Assembly: GCA_977006965.1 (NCBI GenBank)
Contig: OZ345355.1
Coordinates: 930,001 to 994,000 of the forward strand
Source of the DNA: Phymatolithon calcareum
Taxonomy: Eukaryota > Rhodophyta > Florideophyceae > Hapalidiales
DNA: 64,000 nucleotides
Reading direction: 5' to 3'
Under the pieces are notes generated by a model. That model did not search any database and was not told where the DNA came from. It saw nothing but the letters and a program-made list of their open reading frames with translations. The position numbers and the translations under genes were made by a program. Each line of letters starts with the position of its first letter. Positions within the stretch are counted from its first letter, which is position 1. Below, piece by piece: positions 41,469 to 54,530 of the stretch.

Positions 41469-42126
41469 TGTTACGGTCCCAGATCACGCATAATCAACCA
41501 GCGCTATCACCTTACCGAGGCGTCCTCCTTCCCTCTCTGCAATTCATTCTCAACCAATTTTCATCATCATAAGATTTAAAACCCTGTGGTGTCTGCGTCA
41601 TCCATCGGCCACCCTAAAGCGACTCTGCGCAGAGTATAATCTACGAAACAGTCTGAAAAAATCTGTGCTTTGCTACGTGGTGAAAGGGATACACGCTTGA
41701 CAAGTCAAGTAGTCTCCGAATAATCACCTGGACGCATCTCGGCTCTGCAGAATTCTGTTGTGTGATTGGCAGGGAATCTGAAAGACTTGTTGGAGTATAG
41801 TTTACCGATTTGAAAGACAGTCTGCCACGCACAGCGCGTCGTCGTAGGCCCCGTATACTCATCTTCAAGGAAAAGGTCGAAATTATAGCCTCAAGAAGTA
41901 CTTGCTCGGTGGGGTGTGCCAACATCAACATTGGAATCTAGGACATTGGAAGAGACGGATACGACTTGCAGTGCGTGTTGCCGGCTGCAGGTTCAGGTGT
42001 ACCAAAACGCCACATGAGGTACACGGCCTAGAGCCATCCCCAGATAAAGCCTCGGGTCACACTCACTCGAAGCGAATTTCCTATAAGGGATAGATTGCCT
42101 TGATAGTTTGCTTCTGTTAACTCGAA

Positions 42127-42868
42127 GTGGACTCCCGGAACGGATCTTCGACAAGATTTCAAGAACCCCCAGTGCAAAATATAGACAACTCGAAAGGAAC
42201 GCTGAAGGTCGAAAAACTCACCGAGACCAATTTCCGCACTTTTCAGCTAGTACTATTATTCCGCGAGCTCGATGAGTACATCGTGGTAAGCCCTCCGGCA
42301 AGGGACACAGACGAGTTCAAAGTCTGGCGTCGACGTCACAATAAGGCGAAAAGCGATTATTGGTCTATCCCTTTCCGATGCCCATCTCGAACATGTCCGA
42401 GGTTTCGAAACGGCGAAAGCAATGTGGCAGGCGATTCTCTGCGTATTCGAACGCCTTACGCTTCTTAATAAACTCGCCGCTCGTCGCAAGTTCCATACGG
42501 CCACAATGCTCGAGGGCGAAAAGATAATGCCATACACCAACCGAATTCGTCAGCTCGCATCCACACTCAAATCAATGGGTATTGACATCGACGACAAGGA
42601 AATGGCAATGGCCGTCCTGAATGGTATTCCGGATCGTTATGACAGTCTCATCAGCGCCTTAGACGCACTTGGGAACGAGGACGAGACATTCTCTCTCGAC
42701 TTTCTGAAGAGCCGACTTCTACAAGAGGAGCAACGTATGAATATGCGCCTCGAAGCATCATCGGAGAATTCTGAGTCCACAGCTCTTGTAAGTGCAACTC
42801 AAAATGGTTCATACGCCTATGACCATTGTGATCATTGCAATCGAGCTGGACATCCTTCTCTCAGGTGA
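42127..42868 (+). pseudogene. Copia gag
   Basis: Two overlapping frames (42127-42468 and 42422-42868) join by a shift near 42380. They give a copia-type gag: a KVEKLTETNF start, KSDYW region, then AMWQAIL and LNGIPDRYDSLISAL. The zinc knuckle at the end (CDHCNRAGH) loses its last Cys and runs into a stop at 42866-42868. Confidence 0.8.
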
Positions 42869-42979
42869 TGGGTCAAGTTTCCACACCTTGCACCACCGGG
42901 ATAAAAACCTCCGAGGCGAAATGGAAAGAAGGACAAAACGACTGCCTTAGTTGCTGGTGAAACAGAATCGATTCGTGTC

Positions 42980-44065
42980 ATGTCTGATTCTGACTACGTT
43001 TGCTTAATGGCAAAGGTTCGAAACTCAAACATTCCCGAAAAGTCTACGTCATGGATTATCGACTCTGGAAGCACATCCCACATGCCATTCTATTGTTCAA
43101 TCTTTGTCTCATACACGGAAATGAGGTCGACTGTCGAAATGGGAACTAGAGCAACTGCAACCATAGCAGGAAAAGGCGATGCCATCGAGACACTCAGCTT
43201 CAACGGAAAACAGTCTCAGTGTATCCTCCAAAACGTTCTTCATATTCCGGACTTGGTTATTCGCCCCGTTCCGTTTCTAAACTGGACGTGTATGGGTACG
43301 GGATCTTATTCAAAAGCAAACGGTGCTACATCAAAGCACATGATGAGATTATAGGCCAAGGTACTCTCCGCGAAGATCTATACATTCTAGATCGTCCGGA
43401 CAACAAACTCATCACCAAGGAAACATCCCTGGTCAGCCTAAAGCTATGGCACGAGCGTCTCGCGCCCTACTGGAATCTCCGGCATGGCACGCCATGGGGT
43501 TGTAAAAGGATTGAATATCGATCCAGGGTCTTCGTCGGACAATGTATGCAAAAGTTGCATTGCTGGGAAAGCACATCGTGCTCCTATCCCGAAGTCTAGT
43601 GGTTCTCGCTCGGACGCACTTCTCGATCTCGTGCATTCCGACGTTCTCGGTCCAAATGACATCCCATCAGAAGGTGGCTCTCGGTATTTCATCACATTTA
43701 TCAATGATAACTCCAAATAGACCGCAGTTTTCACCATGCGAAAGAAGTCTGAGAGCTTCGAGTGCTTTCAGAAATTTCACAAATACGCTGAAACACACAC
43801 CGAAAGAAAGCTGAAACACCTCAACGTACATCAATTCTCACCTGCACCTAAGCTCAAAGCTATTCGGACCCATAACGGAGGAGAATACCTGTCAAATGAG
43901 TTCAATTCATATCTTTCCAATCACGGCATTCACCATCAACTCACCGTTGCTTAAATGGGGTGGCTGAGCACATGAACCGCACTTTACTCAACATAGTGCG
44001 CTCGATGCTTCCTCACAAAGGCATCGAGATGAAGTTCTGGGCTGAAGCACTGTCTACTGCTGTGT
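42980..44065 (+). pseudogene. Copia protease and integrase
   Basis: The protease motif WIIDSGSTSHM is at about 43052. The integrase zinc region shows LWHERL, then CKSCIAGKAHR (43540-43575) and the core start DLVHSDVLGP. A stop lies at 43718-43720. The catalytic second Asp is replaced (RTHNGGEYL instead of RTDNGGE). At about 43950 the expected PQQNG region is deleted and replaced by a frameshift, after which AEHMNRTLLNIVRSMLP continues. It is inactive. Confidence 0.8.
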
Positions 44066-45490
44066 ATGTCAGAAATCGAGTTACGTCGCGAGGACTTCCT
44101 TCGAACACGACCCCCCCATAACATATGGGTGGGAGTCGCACCAAACTTGGAACACTTACGCGTATTTGGCGCTAAGTGTTGGGTCAAGAAACTCGACTCT
44201 CGTACTCATGAAGCGATCATGATGGGATACACGTTTACATCTAAGGGATACAAGTTATGGGATCCGAATGCATGCAAGGTGATCGTATCTAGGGATGTTG
44301 TATTTGACGAATCGACATGCGAAACTGAGAATCCTAAAACAGATATACCAATCAGTTTTCCAAATGCGGGGTTTGACCAAAGCTTTCACGATGCATTTGA
44401 AACCGAGGAAGCTACCGAAATTCTTCCGGCGATTATCAAGGTCGAGCAGAAACCGAACTATGGCGACGTCCGTGAGGTTGCCGTGAAAGTCGAGGACGTT
44501 GCAGTGGAGGGTACCGTGTACGAACGAAAGGACAACGGTGATGGTCAGCAGAGTGGCTCTAAAAAAGAATCTATCTCAACCTCTAATGCTGACGCAACTC
44601 CTGAGTTAGTCGCAAAACCCATACTTCGTCGATCCACCCGTGTCTCAAAGCGGCTAAATTATTTCTGGAGTGCTGGTCCGCGTACAGCTATGTTGGCTTT
44701 CGAATCCACCAACTTTGCAACTGAAACTGCTTTGTCTTCTCAAGAAGTTCCGCAGACTTTCAGAAGCGCCACGTCGAAAGAAAAAGTTGACTATTGGTCC
44801 CCTGCGATTGAGAAAGAACACTCGTCTCTAATGCGCAACAAGACTTGTACATTAGTACCACGAGAATCCGGCATGAACGTTCTCCCTTGCAAATATGTGT
44901 TCAAAGTCAAGGACACTGCCCCGAAAGATCGCATTGTCGCTAAAGGGTTCCGACACGTGCACGGGGTGGATTATGGCGAAATATATGCCCCAGTCGTGAA
45001 GTTCACCTCAATTCGGATTCTTCTGGCCACGGTGGCAGTTCATGATCTCGAACTTGTCCAAATTGATGTCGTTACTGGATTCTTGCATGGAGACTTTGAT
45101 GAAGATATCGAAATCGAGGTTCCCGGTGGATTTCGTGATACCAAGCGTCCTGACCTCGTGTGTAAGCTATTGAAGGCACCCTGCGGGATAAAACAAATGG
45201 CATACGAAGATTGATGATTTCTTAAACAATAAGCTCGGAAGTGAGTCTATGCTTGGCACACTTCCAAGATCATTATGATCATTAAACTGTACGTCGATGA
45301 CTTGGTCAATGATGCCAAAGACATTCTTGCCATTGATTGGATGAAGTGGGAGCTTAACCGGCGATTCGAGATGAAGTATCTTGGAAACGCATGCGTATTC
45401 CTCGGATTGAAGATCCGTCGGGATCGTGATCTCCGAACATTACACCTATCTCAAAAGGCATACGCAGGAACAGTTTTGAAACTGTTAACT
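44066..45490 (+). pseudogene. Copia reverse transcriptase
   Basis: The frame 44066-45214 carries the integrase tail, a hydrophilic spacer and the RT start (LPCKYVFKVK, then RIVAKGFRHVHGVDYGEIYAPVVKFTSIR and QIDVVTGFLHGD with the motif A Asp). It ends early at KQMAYED-stop. The frame at 45275 resumes with the catalytic LYVDDLV and FLGLKI. The segment between, which should hold motif B, is deleted or scrambled. Confidence 0.82.
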
Positions 45491-46213
45491 TGGAAAATTC
45501 GAAACCGGTACCAACGGATTCTGTTTCATCTGAGGTTCCGTATCGCCCTGCAATTGGAAGCGTCATGTATCTGATGGTTGGAAGTTGGCCGGATATCTCG
45601 GATGCTGTTGGAAAAGTCTCTTCTTTTTGTGATAATCCACTGCAAATCCATTGGACTGCTGTTAAGCGTGTTTTACGTTACATAGCGGGAAATCGTGATC
45701 AAGGGATTCTGTTTGGAAATGACAGGAGTTTGACGCCAGTGGGATATAGAGACTCCGACTGGGCAGGCTGTCAAGAAACTCGTAAGCTGACAAGTGTATA
45801 CGTCTTCATACTTGCAGGGGGAGCAATTAGCTGGCGATCCAAGAAGAAAACCATTGTTGCGACATAGTCATGTGAGGCTGAATACATTGCTGCATGTGCC
45901 GCTGCGAAAGAAGCAGTCTGGCTATCGCGAAAAGTGTCCGAAATACTTGGTTTCAACAACCCATCTCGCATGCTTATCTTCTCGGACAACCAAGGCACTA
46001 TATCATCCACTCAAAACGAGTCAACTACCCAACGAAACAAACATATTGATATTTAATATCGTTATGTTCGCGAAGCTGTGGCAACCGAGAAATTGGAATT
46101 CAAGAACAGTCGGACGGAGTTCATGGTCGCTGACGCACTTACGAAACCACTAAGTACAATCAAGGTATCCGAGTTCGCAAAAAAGATGGGATTGTCTCCT
46201 GCACGTTCGTAAG
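45491..46213 (+). pseudogene. Copia RNase H
   Basis: It contains PYRPAIGSVMYLM, then YRDSDWAGC (first catalytic Asp), SWRSKKKTIVA followed by a stop at 45866-45868 where SxxEAEY continues, IFSDNQGTI, and the typical end (EFMVADALTKPL). At least two stops are present. Confidence 0.8.
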
Positions 46214-46233
46214 CTTCTTCGATCGAGGAGGAC

Positions 46234-46670
46234 TATTGGAAATGTGACTGCTTTGAGCTCTTGTCGCAGTACACATTATCCTATGTCATAAGTCTGTAAC
46301 CGTATCTCATATGTTATGATAAAATCAATCCATGTTTTTTTTTCATCTTTACTGACAATATTGCAGTTCAATAAATTTCTTGATTGCTCTTGTCATTGTC
46401 AGTAATTCAATCATTTTGTTGGCATTTGCACTGTTGCATGATCAATCATTTTGTTGATTGAATCAATCATAGTGGACAGTTCAATCTCTTAGGTGATTGA
46501 TTCAATCACAGTTAGTAGTGTAATGAGCATCAGAAGTCATATCATACCTCAATCCGAGGCCTATATAGGACCGGATCTGAAGCCCCGACTCAATAAACGA
46601 AGGAACATCTCACAATCAACCCAACGATCTCAACCATCTCAACTATCAAACTCAAAACCTCCATCCATCA
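46234..46670 (+). repeat. Copia 3' LTR
   Basis: 437 bp aligned along its whole length with 41046-41468. It starts TATTGGAAATGTGACTGC, so the terminal TG is mutated to TA, and ends CCATCATCA. Short indels account for the length difference. Confidence 0.88.
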
Positions 46671-46861
46671 TGGCTCAGAGTGCCCAGTGTTGTGGCAGTG
46701 ATCCTCCGCGGACAGTCTCGGGGCGGAAAAGACAGAAACTGTGTCAAGCGGGCGGCGCCAGTCGGTTCGCTGGGCTGGGTTGGGTGGGTACTGCCGTGCG
46801 GTTTGCTAGAGCGGACTGGGCGTACAATATAGGCAGGCCCATTTAGTGAAAACGAGTTGGG

Positions 46862-47841
46862 TGCAGGGGGATGCGGGAAAAATCGATCTCCCCAGCGCAT
46901 GGCCTTTACAGGAAATTATGTTTCATATTGCAAACTGTAAATAGGTGTGGAGAAGCATGTCGTCCAAATTGCTCTTCTTCCTATGAACTAAAGCGCTCTT
47001 TGATGGAATCTCATCATAATTGGCCCATAGAGCCTGTATTAAGCATAATGCTTATTTCGTAGGACTGTCCCTGGTTTTCCTGGTCCTCGTTGTCAAAAAG
47101 ATATCATATTTGCTGCACGTAGCAGGCGTTCCGCTTTCTTCGCCCTTTTCGTGAACGATTTCACGAAACGCGCTCACTAAAACAGCGAAATCTTTAAGAG
47201 CCGATTTCTCTGCCATGGACGAGAGCAGCATAAAAATTGCAGCGTATCCTCGATGACGTCGTGCGCCCCTACTGAAATATCAAGTTTTTCTTACGAAACT
47301 CTTACGTTTAGTACGAAATCTGGTCGCCTCAATATGGCTAAATCGGCTGGAAACAGCGATTTCGCGAAAGTAGGACGGTCGATATGTCCATGAAGAAATT
47401 TTTATTTCGTAAATGTTTTTCGAGAAAAGGCTTCGGGGGCGGATTCTCTACAGGGTACACTTATGTCTTGCAAGAGTAAAAAATTCTGTCCTTGAGAGAT
47501 CGGCGCTTAAAGTTCTATAGAGTCCTTGCGTTTCGCACGAAACAGCTGCCCCGGCGACGAAAACAGCTGCCCCGGCGATGAAAACAGCTGCCCCGGCGAA
47601 GGGCACGGAACCTTTCTTTGATACGGCACTGGGGTCAAAAAAGCGCACTAAATTGACGCAACTTGCAGTAGTGCAGGGATGTTGGAGGTTGGAGAAATCA
47701 GTGTAATGCGCACGATCCAGACAGCAATGCAATACTAATTAATCTCGAACGCAAGATATAGGGGTTTGCTAGACCCAAAATTCTTCCGTGGTCGAAGCAA
47801 TTCTAAAGTGGTGAGATCGATATTTCCCGCAGCCCCCAGCA
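46862..47841. mobile_element. Non-autonomous DNA element with 29-bp terminal inverted repeats
   Basis: The left end 46862-46890 and the reverse complement of 47813-47841 agree at 26 of 29 positions (core GGGGG, TGCGGGAAA, ATCGATCTC). No transposase frame is recognisable in the 980 bp, and no clear target duplication is visible. The same GGGGGATGCGGG word occurs at 15637-15712. The class is unknown. Confidence 0.6.
47540..47602. repeat. Three tandem 21-bp units
   Basis: AACAGCTGCCCCGGCGA followed by a short AYGAAA spacer recurs at 47541, 47562 and 47583 inside the element at 46862-47841. Each unit includes the palindrome CAGCTG. Confidence 0.85.
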
Positions 47842-50210
47842 TATGGTTTCTTTGTGCTTACTGCACGTGCGAGAAGCAGATGGTCTTGCTCTTCCTGGTG
47901 AATTTCGGTGAGAAAGTATCTATGTACGTCTGGTTGCGGTGAGCGCTGTTCGGTCTAACCCTTGCGCATTATTGTGCTAACATCGGCCTGCAATAGGGTT
48001 ATGGGTTTTGTGAGCTGTGTGACCGCGCTTGTCAGTGCTTCCATTTTGTCCCGTTCTGCGCTTGCATCTTGGTGACATGATTCGTCGTATCGCGCTTACT
48101 GCTTATGTCATCTCTGTTTTCGTTCTTCGCTTACGCAAGATCAATAGCGAGACGCATTACGGATCCGCCGCAGAAAGCATTGAACTCAGCACATTGGGCT
48201 CGGAGAGCTCCATATCTGATTTAGACCTGTAGTTTCAAAGCGTCCGGGGTATTAATATGGGACAACGGATGTTCTGTCGAATGGTGATGAATCTCGATTT
48301 CCATTCTGAGATATGGGCCATTTGTATCTTCCCCATTGGCAGAGAGAGGGGAATTTTGGGCTTCATTGTATTCCGTCGTGAGTATCTCGATATGGGTCGT
48401 TCTCCTCTCTCGTTCGTGAGGTTTTGCCAGGGAATCTGTCAAGGCTTATTTATTGCTCTTCTTTCCCACGGGGGAGTGGACTTCGTCGTCGATTTCCGAT
48501 TTTAGCTTCTGAACATGAATGTCAGCTCTGTAGTTGCTGAGCCACGTCGAGCGTGGCATGAATCGTACGAGTTGTTGAAGAGCTGCGACTCCAGATCTTC
48601 GGAAAAAGTGCTCTGTGTCATGTTTTTATATCACTCGGGTACGCTCCTGAGTATACCAACCACCTGTCAACGACGCACAATGCGAGCAGAGAACTATTGA
48701 TGCGGACCGACTTGCGTTCGAATCTTCTCCTCCACGTTCAAGCTCTCCAGCAGGCACATATTACGCCTCTCAATTTACTTGCATGCCGCATAGAATATTT
48801 AAAATATTTCGGGACGGTACATACAGCTCAGTAATTAAAGGTTCGTCTCTTGGTTCCTGCGAACGGATTTGACAGTACGGATTCCCTTCTGGGGTTCTCT
48901 TTTCCTCGAAGCAAGGTGTCGGTTATCTCGGTCCAGACAAAAAGCAGCCGCCATGAGCGCTATTCGCGGACTCGTGAGCAATCTCATTCTACCGACCATC
49001 TGCAAGTTCAGATCGTAGCACAGAGTGCGTCGGCGATGTGGCCGAAATGACCTTGCAGGGACAGGCCATGAATAATATTAGGTGAAATATTGACGGCAAA
49101 AGCGATGGAAAGCTCTCCACAGAGCTCTCAGGATGTGCAACGGATCGAAAAAAATTTCCTTCTTTTTAAACGAGTGCAACAAGAATATTCTCGTTCGTTT
49201 CTTAATAGCTACCTCGCTGCCCCAAAATGGCCATGTCGTTATAATGTGGAGGTAGCAGAGATGCAAACTTACAGATAGAGTTCTGATATTGGACACTCAT
49301 CATAATCGTCATTTCGTCTTATCAGTATGCTTATGAGTAGTACAGATAACATGCCGTTGATCGCAAATCCAGGCCCAGTCGTTACCTCCTACTTTAGTGG
49401 ACTTGAGACAATAATTGCTAAAGCAACGTCCATGCAAAGAATTGTAGACATTTTTCCGCAGCGAGCTGACCGATTTCTTTCCCTGCATAGTCTAAAGCCT
49501 GTACCGGAGTTCTGCATACAAAACATCACTTCCTCTGGAAGGGAGCGATCATGCTAGCTTCGTATACTTAGATTCGTCCCTGTACAGCTTGGAAATTTCG
49601 TTTCAATATTAAGAATGTGGATCACTACCTTTTCTTCACGTCTAGGCATAGCCACAGTTGAACACTGACGACACCCACGTCTCTTTCGGTCGTATGCGCT
49701 TTTCTCAAATAGTTGGACTCAGTTTATGACTTACAAAAACGTACAAGTATACCGTACATTATCGATGCTGGTTTTGACCAAATTGTACCCCAGCGACGGG
49801 AATATTTCCTTAATTGAGCGGCACTGTTCCCTAAATTGAGGGAATGAGAATCATTTAACCTATGCCAACGAAAGCTACTGAATAGTAGACTGAGCTGAAG
49901 CATCAAGTTCAAGGATGTGTCCAACATGCTTAGAAAAGCAGTTTCTATGAGTTGAAGTGCCACATATGTTGATTGCCACTCTACGAAGCCTATTACATGA
50001 TGAGTGCATGAAATTTATTTTCTTGACTTACTAGACTCGCAGCTAAAATAGTCATTGTGCCACTGCCAGTCTTCCTTTTCATCTGAGTCGGAGTTAAGTG
50101 GGTTTCATCACTGCCCCCGGAGCAAATATACGCTCTAGAGTAGGAATCATAGACGAATATTGCGCGATGCAAATGACTGCGGGAGAACAAGGCGCCGAGT
50201 TCTTGAGTAT
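47842..50210. other. Unassigned spacer
   Basis: Frames of 60-82 codons occur on both strands without motifs. No repeat match was noticed. Confidence 0.4.
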
Positions 50211-50214
50211 GCAG

Positions 50215-50360
50215 CTAAAGGACGGCTCAGTACAACTGTTAAGTGCATTGCGTACTCTCAGCGTGGCTGTACCAGCGCCTTGTATATCTTAATATACTTC
50301 TGTATTCTTAACCCTTTCTTGAACATTTCCAGTGTATGCAATTCGTACACGAACTTTAGT
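50215..50360 (-). pseudogene. Family-1 RT fragment
   Basis: The minus strand encodes the family-1 thumb region (YELHTLEMFKKGL, then EYAMHLT) with stops. It is a short remnant with no clear ends. Confidence 0.6.
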
Positions 50361-50998
50361 CATTACATCATTAGCGTGTGCGCAACATGCTGCGGGCCAG
50401 ATGCGAGTAATTGACCCAGACAAGTCCCATGTGGTCAACAAAGCCCCGAGCGTAGTTAAGTCATGCATCAGACTTGCTCTTGCGGTCATCGCATCATTAG
50501 GATCTCATGTTTGGAGTCGATAGAGTTTGCAAAATTTTCTGCAAAGCAAGGATCCTCTAAGCCAAAAAGATTATGTTCGCGGATCAAAGGATAAAAATTT
50601 GCTCTAGAGTACAGAAGCCCGCTTTGAAACCGCCAAGTCTATTTCACGCGAAAGGAAGTAGTACTGAGAGAATTTCAAACTGGCGGACGAAGCGCTATCG
50701 ATAATGGAAACCGAAAGCGGAAGAATCTGCGACGAAAAACAGAGCCATGATGATCACGATAGCTCCCCCTACGAAGGCCCAGGTGAACAAGGCGATAGAA
50801 TAGAAGACGACCTAGCTCTGAAACCTCAATCCGCCGAGGGCCCAAGCAACGAGCAAATGCGGGAGACAAAGTCTATAAAGAAGAAGACGCACATGCCGCC
50901 TCGGACGTTGTAGCCCAAGACGCAGAATCTCACGCAAGCGACAACACTAAACTCCTCATGACGGCATCGCAAAAAGCTTCGTCCTCTTGTGCTTCGCA

Positions 50999-51720
50999 AT
51001 GACCCAGAACACGGATGTAAGGATTTGTACGTTCAACGTCGGTGGTTAACCGGAATTACCGCGCATGGTGGAACAGTTTCTACAAGACTATGCAGTGGAA
51101 ATACTCGGAATAACCGAGACCTGGCAGAAACAAGACCAATCCCTCCAGGTATCTTACCAAAAATTCTCCGCGACTCGCCCGTGCTCTCCTCGGTCCAAAC
51201 CGATAGGTGTGTCGCTCTGTTCACGAGAAGAGGAATTTCTTCCAAAGTGACCTACCGACAGGCCACGCCCACCGTTCAACTGCTCATCAGAGTAACTGCA
51301 TGAATTAATGTTGCGGTGGCATACATCTCCCCTCTTGCGACAAAAGCCGAAACTAAACAATGCGTCGATATATTTCATACGAACTGCAGAGGAAAGTCAA
51401 TCCTTATGGGAGACTTGAACGCGCGGCATCAACATTGAGACTCCAAATCGAAAACCAGTGGACGACACCTGGTCCAATGTGCGGCAACAGGCAACTGGCG
51501 AATCCGTACGGCAACGGGGGCTACTTGCCGATCCCCTGTAGGAAACAGCAATATTGACATGTTCTTCACAAAGTCTATGGATGCGTCAAGAGTCGAAACG
51601 TGAAATGGGATGTGGGACGGAACAAGATCTGGACACATACCAATCACCACGAGGGTATTGCGCACAAAACCAGCCCCCGCATTCGTCTAGTACTTCGCAT
51701 CGGCGACAGCGAGAAAGAGC
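50999..51720 (+). pseudogene. Family-2 APE endonuclease
   Basis: An ATG at 50999 starts a frame with the endonuclease landmarks RICTFNVGG, ILGITETW (catalytic Glu), MGDLNARH (catalytic Asp/Asn), SNIDMFFTK and an SDH-like GHIPI end. Stops at about 51047 and other frame breaks interrupt it. The enzyme nicks target DNA to prime reverse transcription. This copy is inactive. Confidence 0.75.
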
Positions 51721-51750
51721 GCAGAGCGTGCAAAGACTGCTTCCGAAGCA

Positions 51751-52425
51751 ATGGAAGGCTGGGGACCCGAGATCATAGACAATCTGAAATCCTGCAAAAG
51801 TCAAGAGGAACTTGACAAGTGGTACGGAGAGTTCCGACACCTGATAACAAAACGTTGGAGAAATACACGGAGACGCCCTCCAACATACAAGTCTTTCTGG
51901 ACGAGAGCGCTCGATAACAAGGCAAAAGAACGAACCAAACAATACCGAAAGGCGGTGCGAACCAAGAATCCAGATAACATGTCAACTTACCTCATATTCC
52001 GGAACGAAATGCGGGCCTCAGTCCGAAAAGCGAAGAAATCTCCATACGACACGTTCGTAGAAGACCTAGACGACCAATCCCGGCGCAAAAACACGATCAC
52101 GCTCAGCAGAATACTGAAACGAAAGAGCAGGAGACGAGTCATAAATCGCGTGCTTGGGGCTCCAGTCCACCCATGTTTGTTCTCAGCCCACATAGGAAGG
52201 GTCTGCAGAGCCGATACGGCCTGGAAGCCCACCCTGCACCGGTTCGCAGTATCCAGAGCCATACTCGATGGCATCAAAGAGGCGCTAATTCGAGCTCCCC
52301 CGTGGAAAGGCACTCGGACCGGACAAGATCGGCGTCGAAATGCTACAAGCAAACCCAATTATGAGCGCGAACTGCTTGGACGCTTATGGAAGGTATGCGG
52401 TAGAATGGGCAAAGGAGAAGGGTAG
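51751..52425 (+). pseudogene. Family-2 ORF2 linker and RT N-terminus
   Basis: An open frame of 224 codons with a basic linker (RRRPPTYKSFWTRALD, KKSPYDTFVEDLDD). The RT fingers start near FSAHIGRV, and a shift near 52300 scrambles the APxGKxxGPDKIG block. The last codons run into the inserted family-1 element. Confidence 0.75.
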
Positions 52426-52669
52426 AAACGAACCGATCGGACCAGGAAGACATCTCGAGTAGCGCAACACAAAGGACAAGCCTCCCCCTGAGGGGAAACC
52501 CAGCCGGGGGGTGCTATGGACCAAATGAGGGCAATCACGCTCCGGGAGACGACGAACTGGGAAAAGACACGTCTCTCCCTTGGCATATTGCAAGAAACAG
52601 GTGATCAAGCCGCCAGGCGAGCCACCCACAGTCGCCGGAGGATTTTAAAAACAAAAAATAAATATTTTT

Positions 52670-54530
52670 TTGAAAAAGCCCGCGGAGGGAAAACGACACA
52701 CCAGGGCAGTTACGCGTGCGCAGGCGAAAGGCGTGGCCGATGCGAGCAAAGACGGCGAGAGCAAGAGAGAAGTCAATAACACATCCAAGTCGAGATCGAG
52801 AAAATCAAAGCAAACGGCGACTTTACCGAGTACAGTAAAAGAAAACCCCAGTAGGCAAAATATTGTGAGAACCCGTAATGTGGCAGAGTGTGGAGGCCGT
52901 GGCAAGAAAGGAACGCTGAAATTGACAGGAGGAAGTGCACGCTCTCTGCTTGCACTGACGTGCAGAGAATGTCCCTTCAACAAAGAGGGACCGGATGCTC
53001 GTGAATTTGTTCACAACATCATCCCTAGTGCTACAGGCGGAGACCAAGCAGAAGCTGTTTAAACAGAAAAGGACACAGGAATAGCAGAAACGGCCAAAGA
53101 AGCTCCATCTTCCACTGTACTAGCTAATACCCGAGCTACGGCACTGAAAAAGAGTGGGTCAAAGAAAGATGTCAATAGTTACATAACAGCTGACGTATTC
53201 ACGAACATGGAGACCAAAGTGGAAGAGCTGCAGAGTAAGCTGGCAGCCACAGAGGATATGCTTGCACCAATATTGGCAATGGTACAGAGATATCCAAAAG
53301 GAGGCTAAACACTGGCAAACAGTCGAAGATGTTGAAGAGATGAAGACGAAGCTGGAGACAATAGAAATCAGCCTGAAAGAAACAGAAGAAAAGATGGCCA
53401 TTCTGGAGGCATCAGTGAGAGCACTCCGAGAAAACAAGAGGCTCCCAAATGTGGATCCTGGAGAAATGGAAGAATCAACTGAAGGAGCACCCCCTCAAGA
53501 TGGAGAAAAACATACAGGACCTGAAGAAAACGATAATGAAGATATACAACTCAAGAGAATGCCATATCTGGAAGCCATACTGAGAGTCCAGGGCCACACA
53601 AGCGGCAAGATGGACCAGAAGAGAGGAGAGGAGACAAAAGCAAGCACTTCCAACCGTCCAATGAAGCCACGCACCCAAATTAGCGAAGCTGACAAAGAGA
53701 AGCTTAAATTCTTCACGAACAAGATGGGGAACGTCATGCCACCAATTGGGCCGAGACCGAGACTAGGTGCATTGTATTTCAAAAGAATTCCCAAGGCACC
53801 GCGAGAGGAAATTGCGAATGCCGTAAGAGAACGTTTGAGTTCTAAGACAGTATACCACATATCATTCATCGGAAACACAGTGATGGAATTCCTGAACCAG
53901 AACAAAGAAAGGGCAGTACTGCTGAGCTGCTGAAAGAAGCAGGCTTAGTTTGTATGTACATGTACAACGTCTTTGAAAGTGCGAAGAAGGGAGAACAAGG
54001 ATTTGAGTCGAATCAATCCCTAGAACGACATGCAGCCAAGATAAGGGCGCGGGCAAGACACTGTGCATCCACAGCATCACAACCTTACGCCAGAGAATGG
54101 TACCGAGGATTGGAGAGAGCTGCAGAACGCAGTCTCAAATACTTCGAAATCGAGAAGGCCCGAGCGGCTGAACTGTTCCCACGTCGGCTCCTTGTTCACC
54201 CCAGCTTACGAAATGGAGCTAGCAGCTGGTTCCTAGCCTCTGGAACGACCTCACCAGGTGCCAACGACCAAGACGAAGATAGTGTAATACACGTCACGGA
54301 GGCGCTCGGCGGCATTGAAGACCGACATGAAGGAGGGCTACCGCTCTCTGGCAGTGCAACACAAGAAACTGAGCACCACACTTATAATGATGAAGAATTA
54401 GGCATCCGGCCCATGAACTTGAAAACAAGGCCCCGACTACATATGAAGTTCCGGAGAAAGAGAAAAGCGCAGAAACTCCCATCGCAATTTTGGAGGATAC
54501 CACATCGGAAAATAATATTTAACAAGTACT
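52670..54530 (+). pseudogene. Family-1 ORF1 (coiled-coil nucleic-acid-binding protein)
   Basis: Frames 52670-53062, 53262-53933 and 53954-54530 cover a basic N-terminus (KRHTRAVTRAQAKG, SRSRKSKQ) and a long heptad-rich coiled coil (about 53300-53440: EEMKTKLETIEISLKETEEK). An acidic spacer and a folded C-terminal segment (LYFKRIPKAPREEIANAVRE) follow. Breaks occur at about 53060 (TAA), 53285 and 53930. Non-LTR ORF1 proteins of this form bind element RNA as trimers. No zinc knuckle is visible. Confidence 0.65.

Larger units (their letters stand above)
41046..46670 (+). mobile_element. Ty1/copia LTR retrotransposon, degenerate
   Basis: LTRs at 41046-41468 and 46234-46670 bound an internal region with copia gene order: gag, protease, integrase, RT, RNase H on the plus strand. 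All genes carry stops or frame changes, and the LTRs are visibly more diverged than those of the gypsy element, so it is older. The flanks TGGGT (41041-41045) and TGGCT (46671-46675) may be a 5-bp duplication with one mutation. A purine-rich GAGGAGGA block precedes the 3' LTR. Confidence 0.9.
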
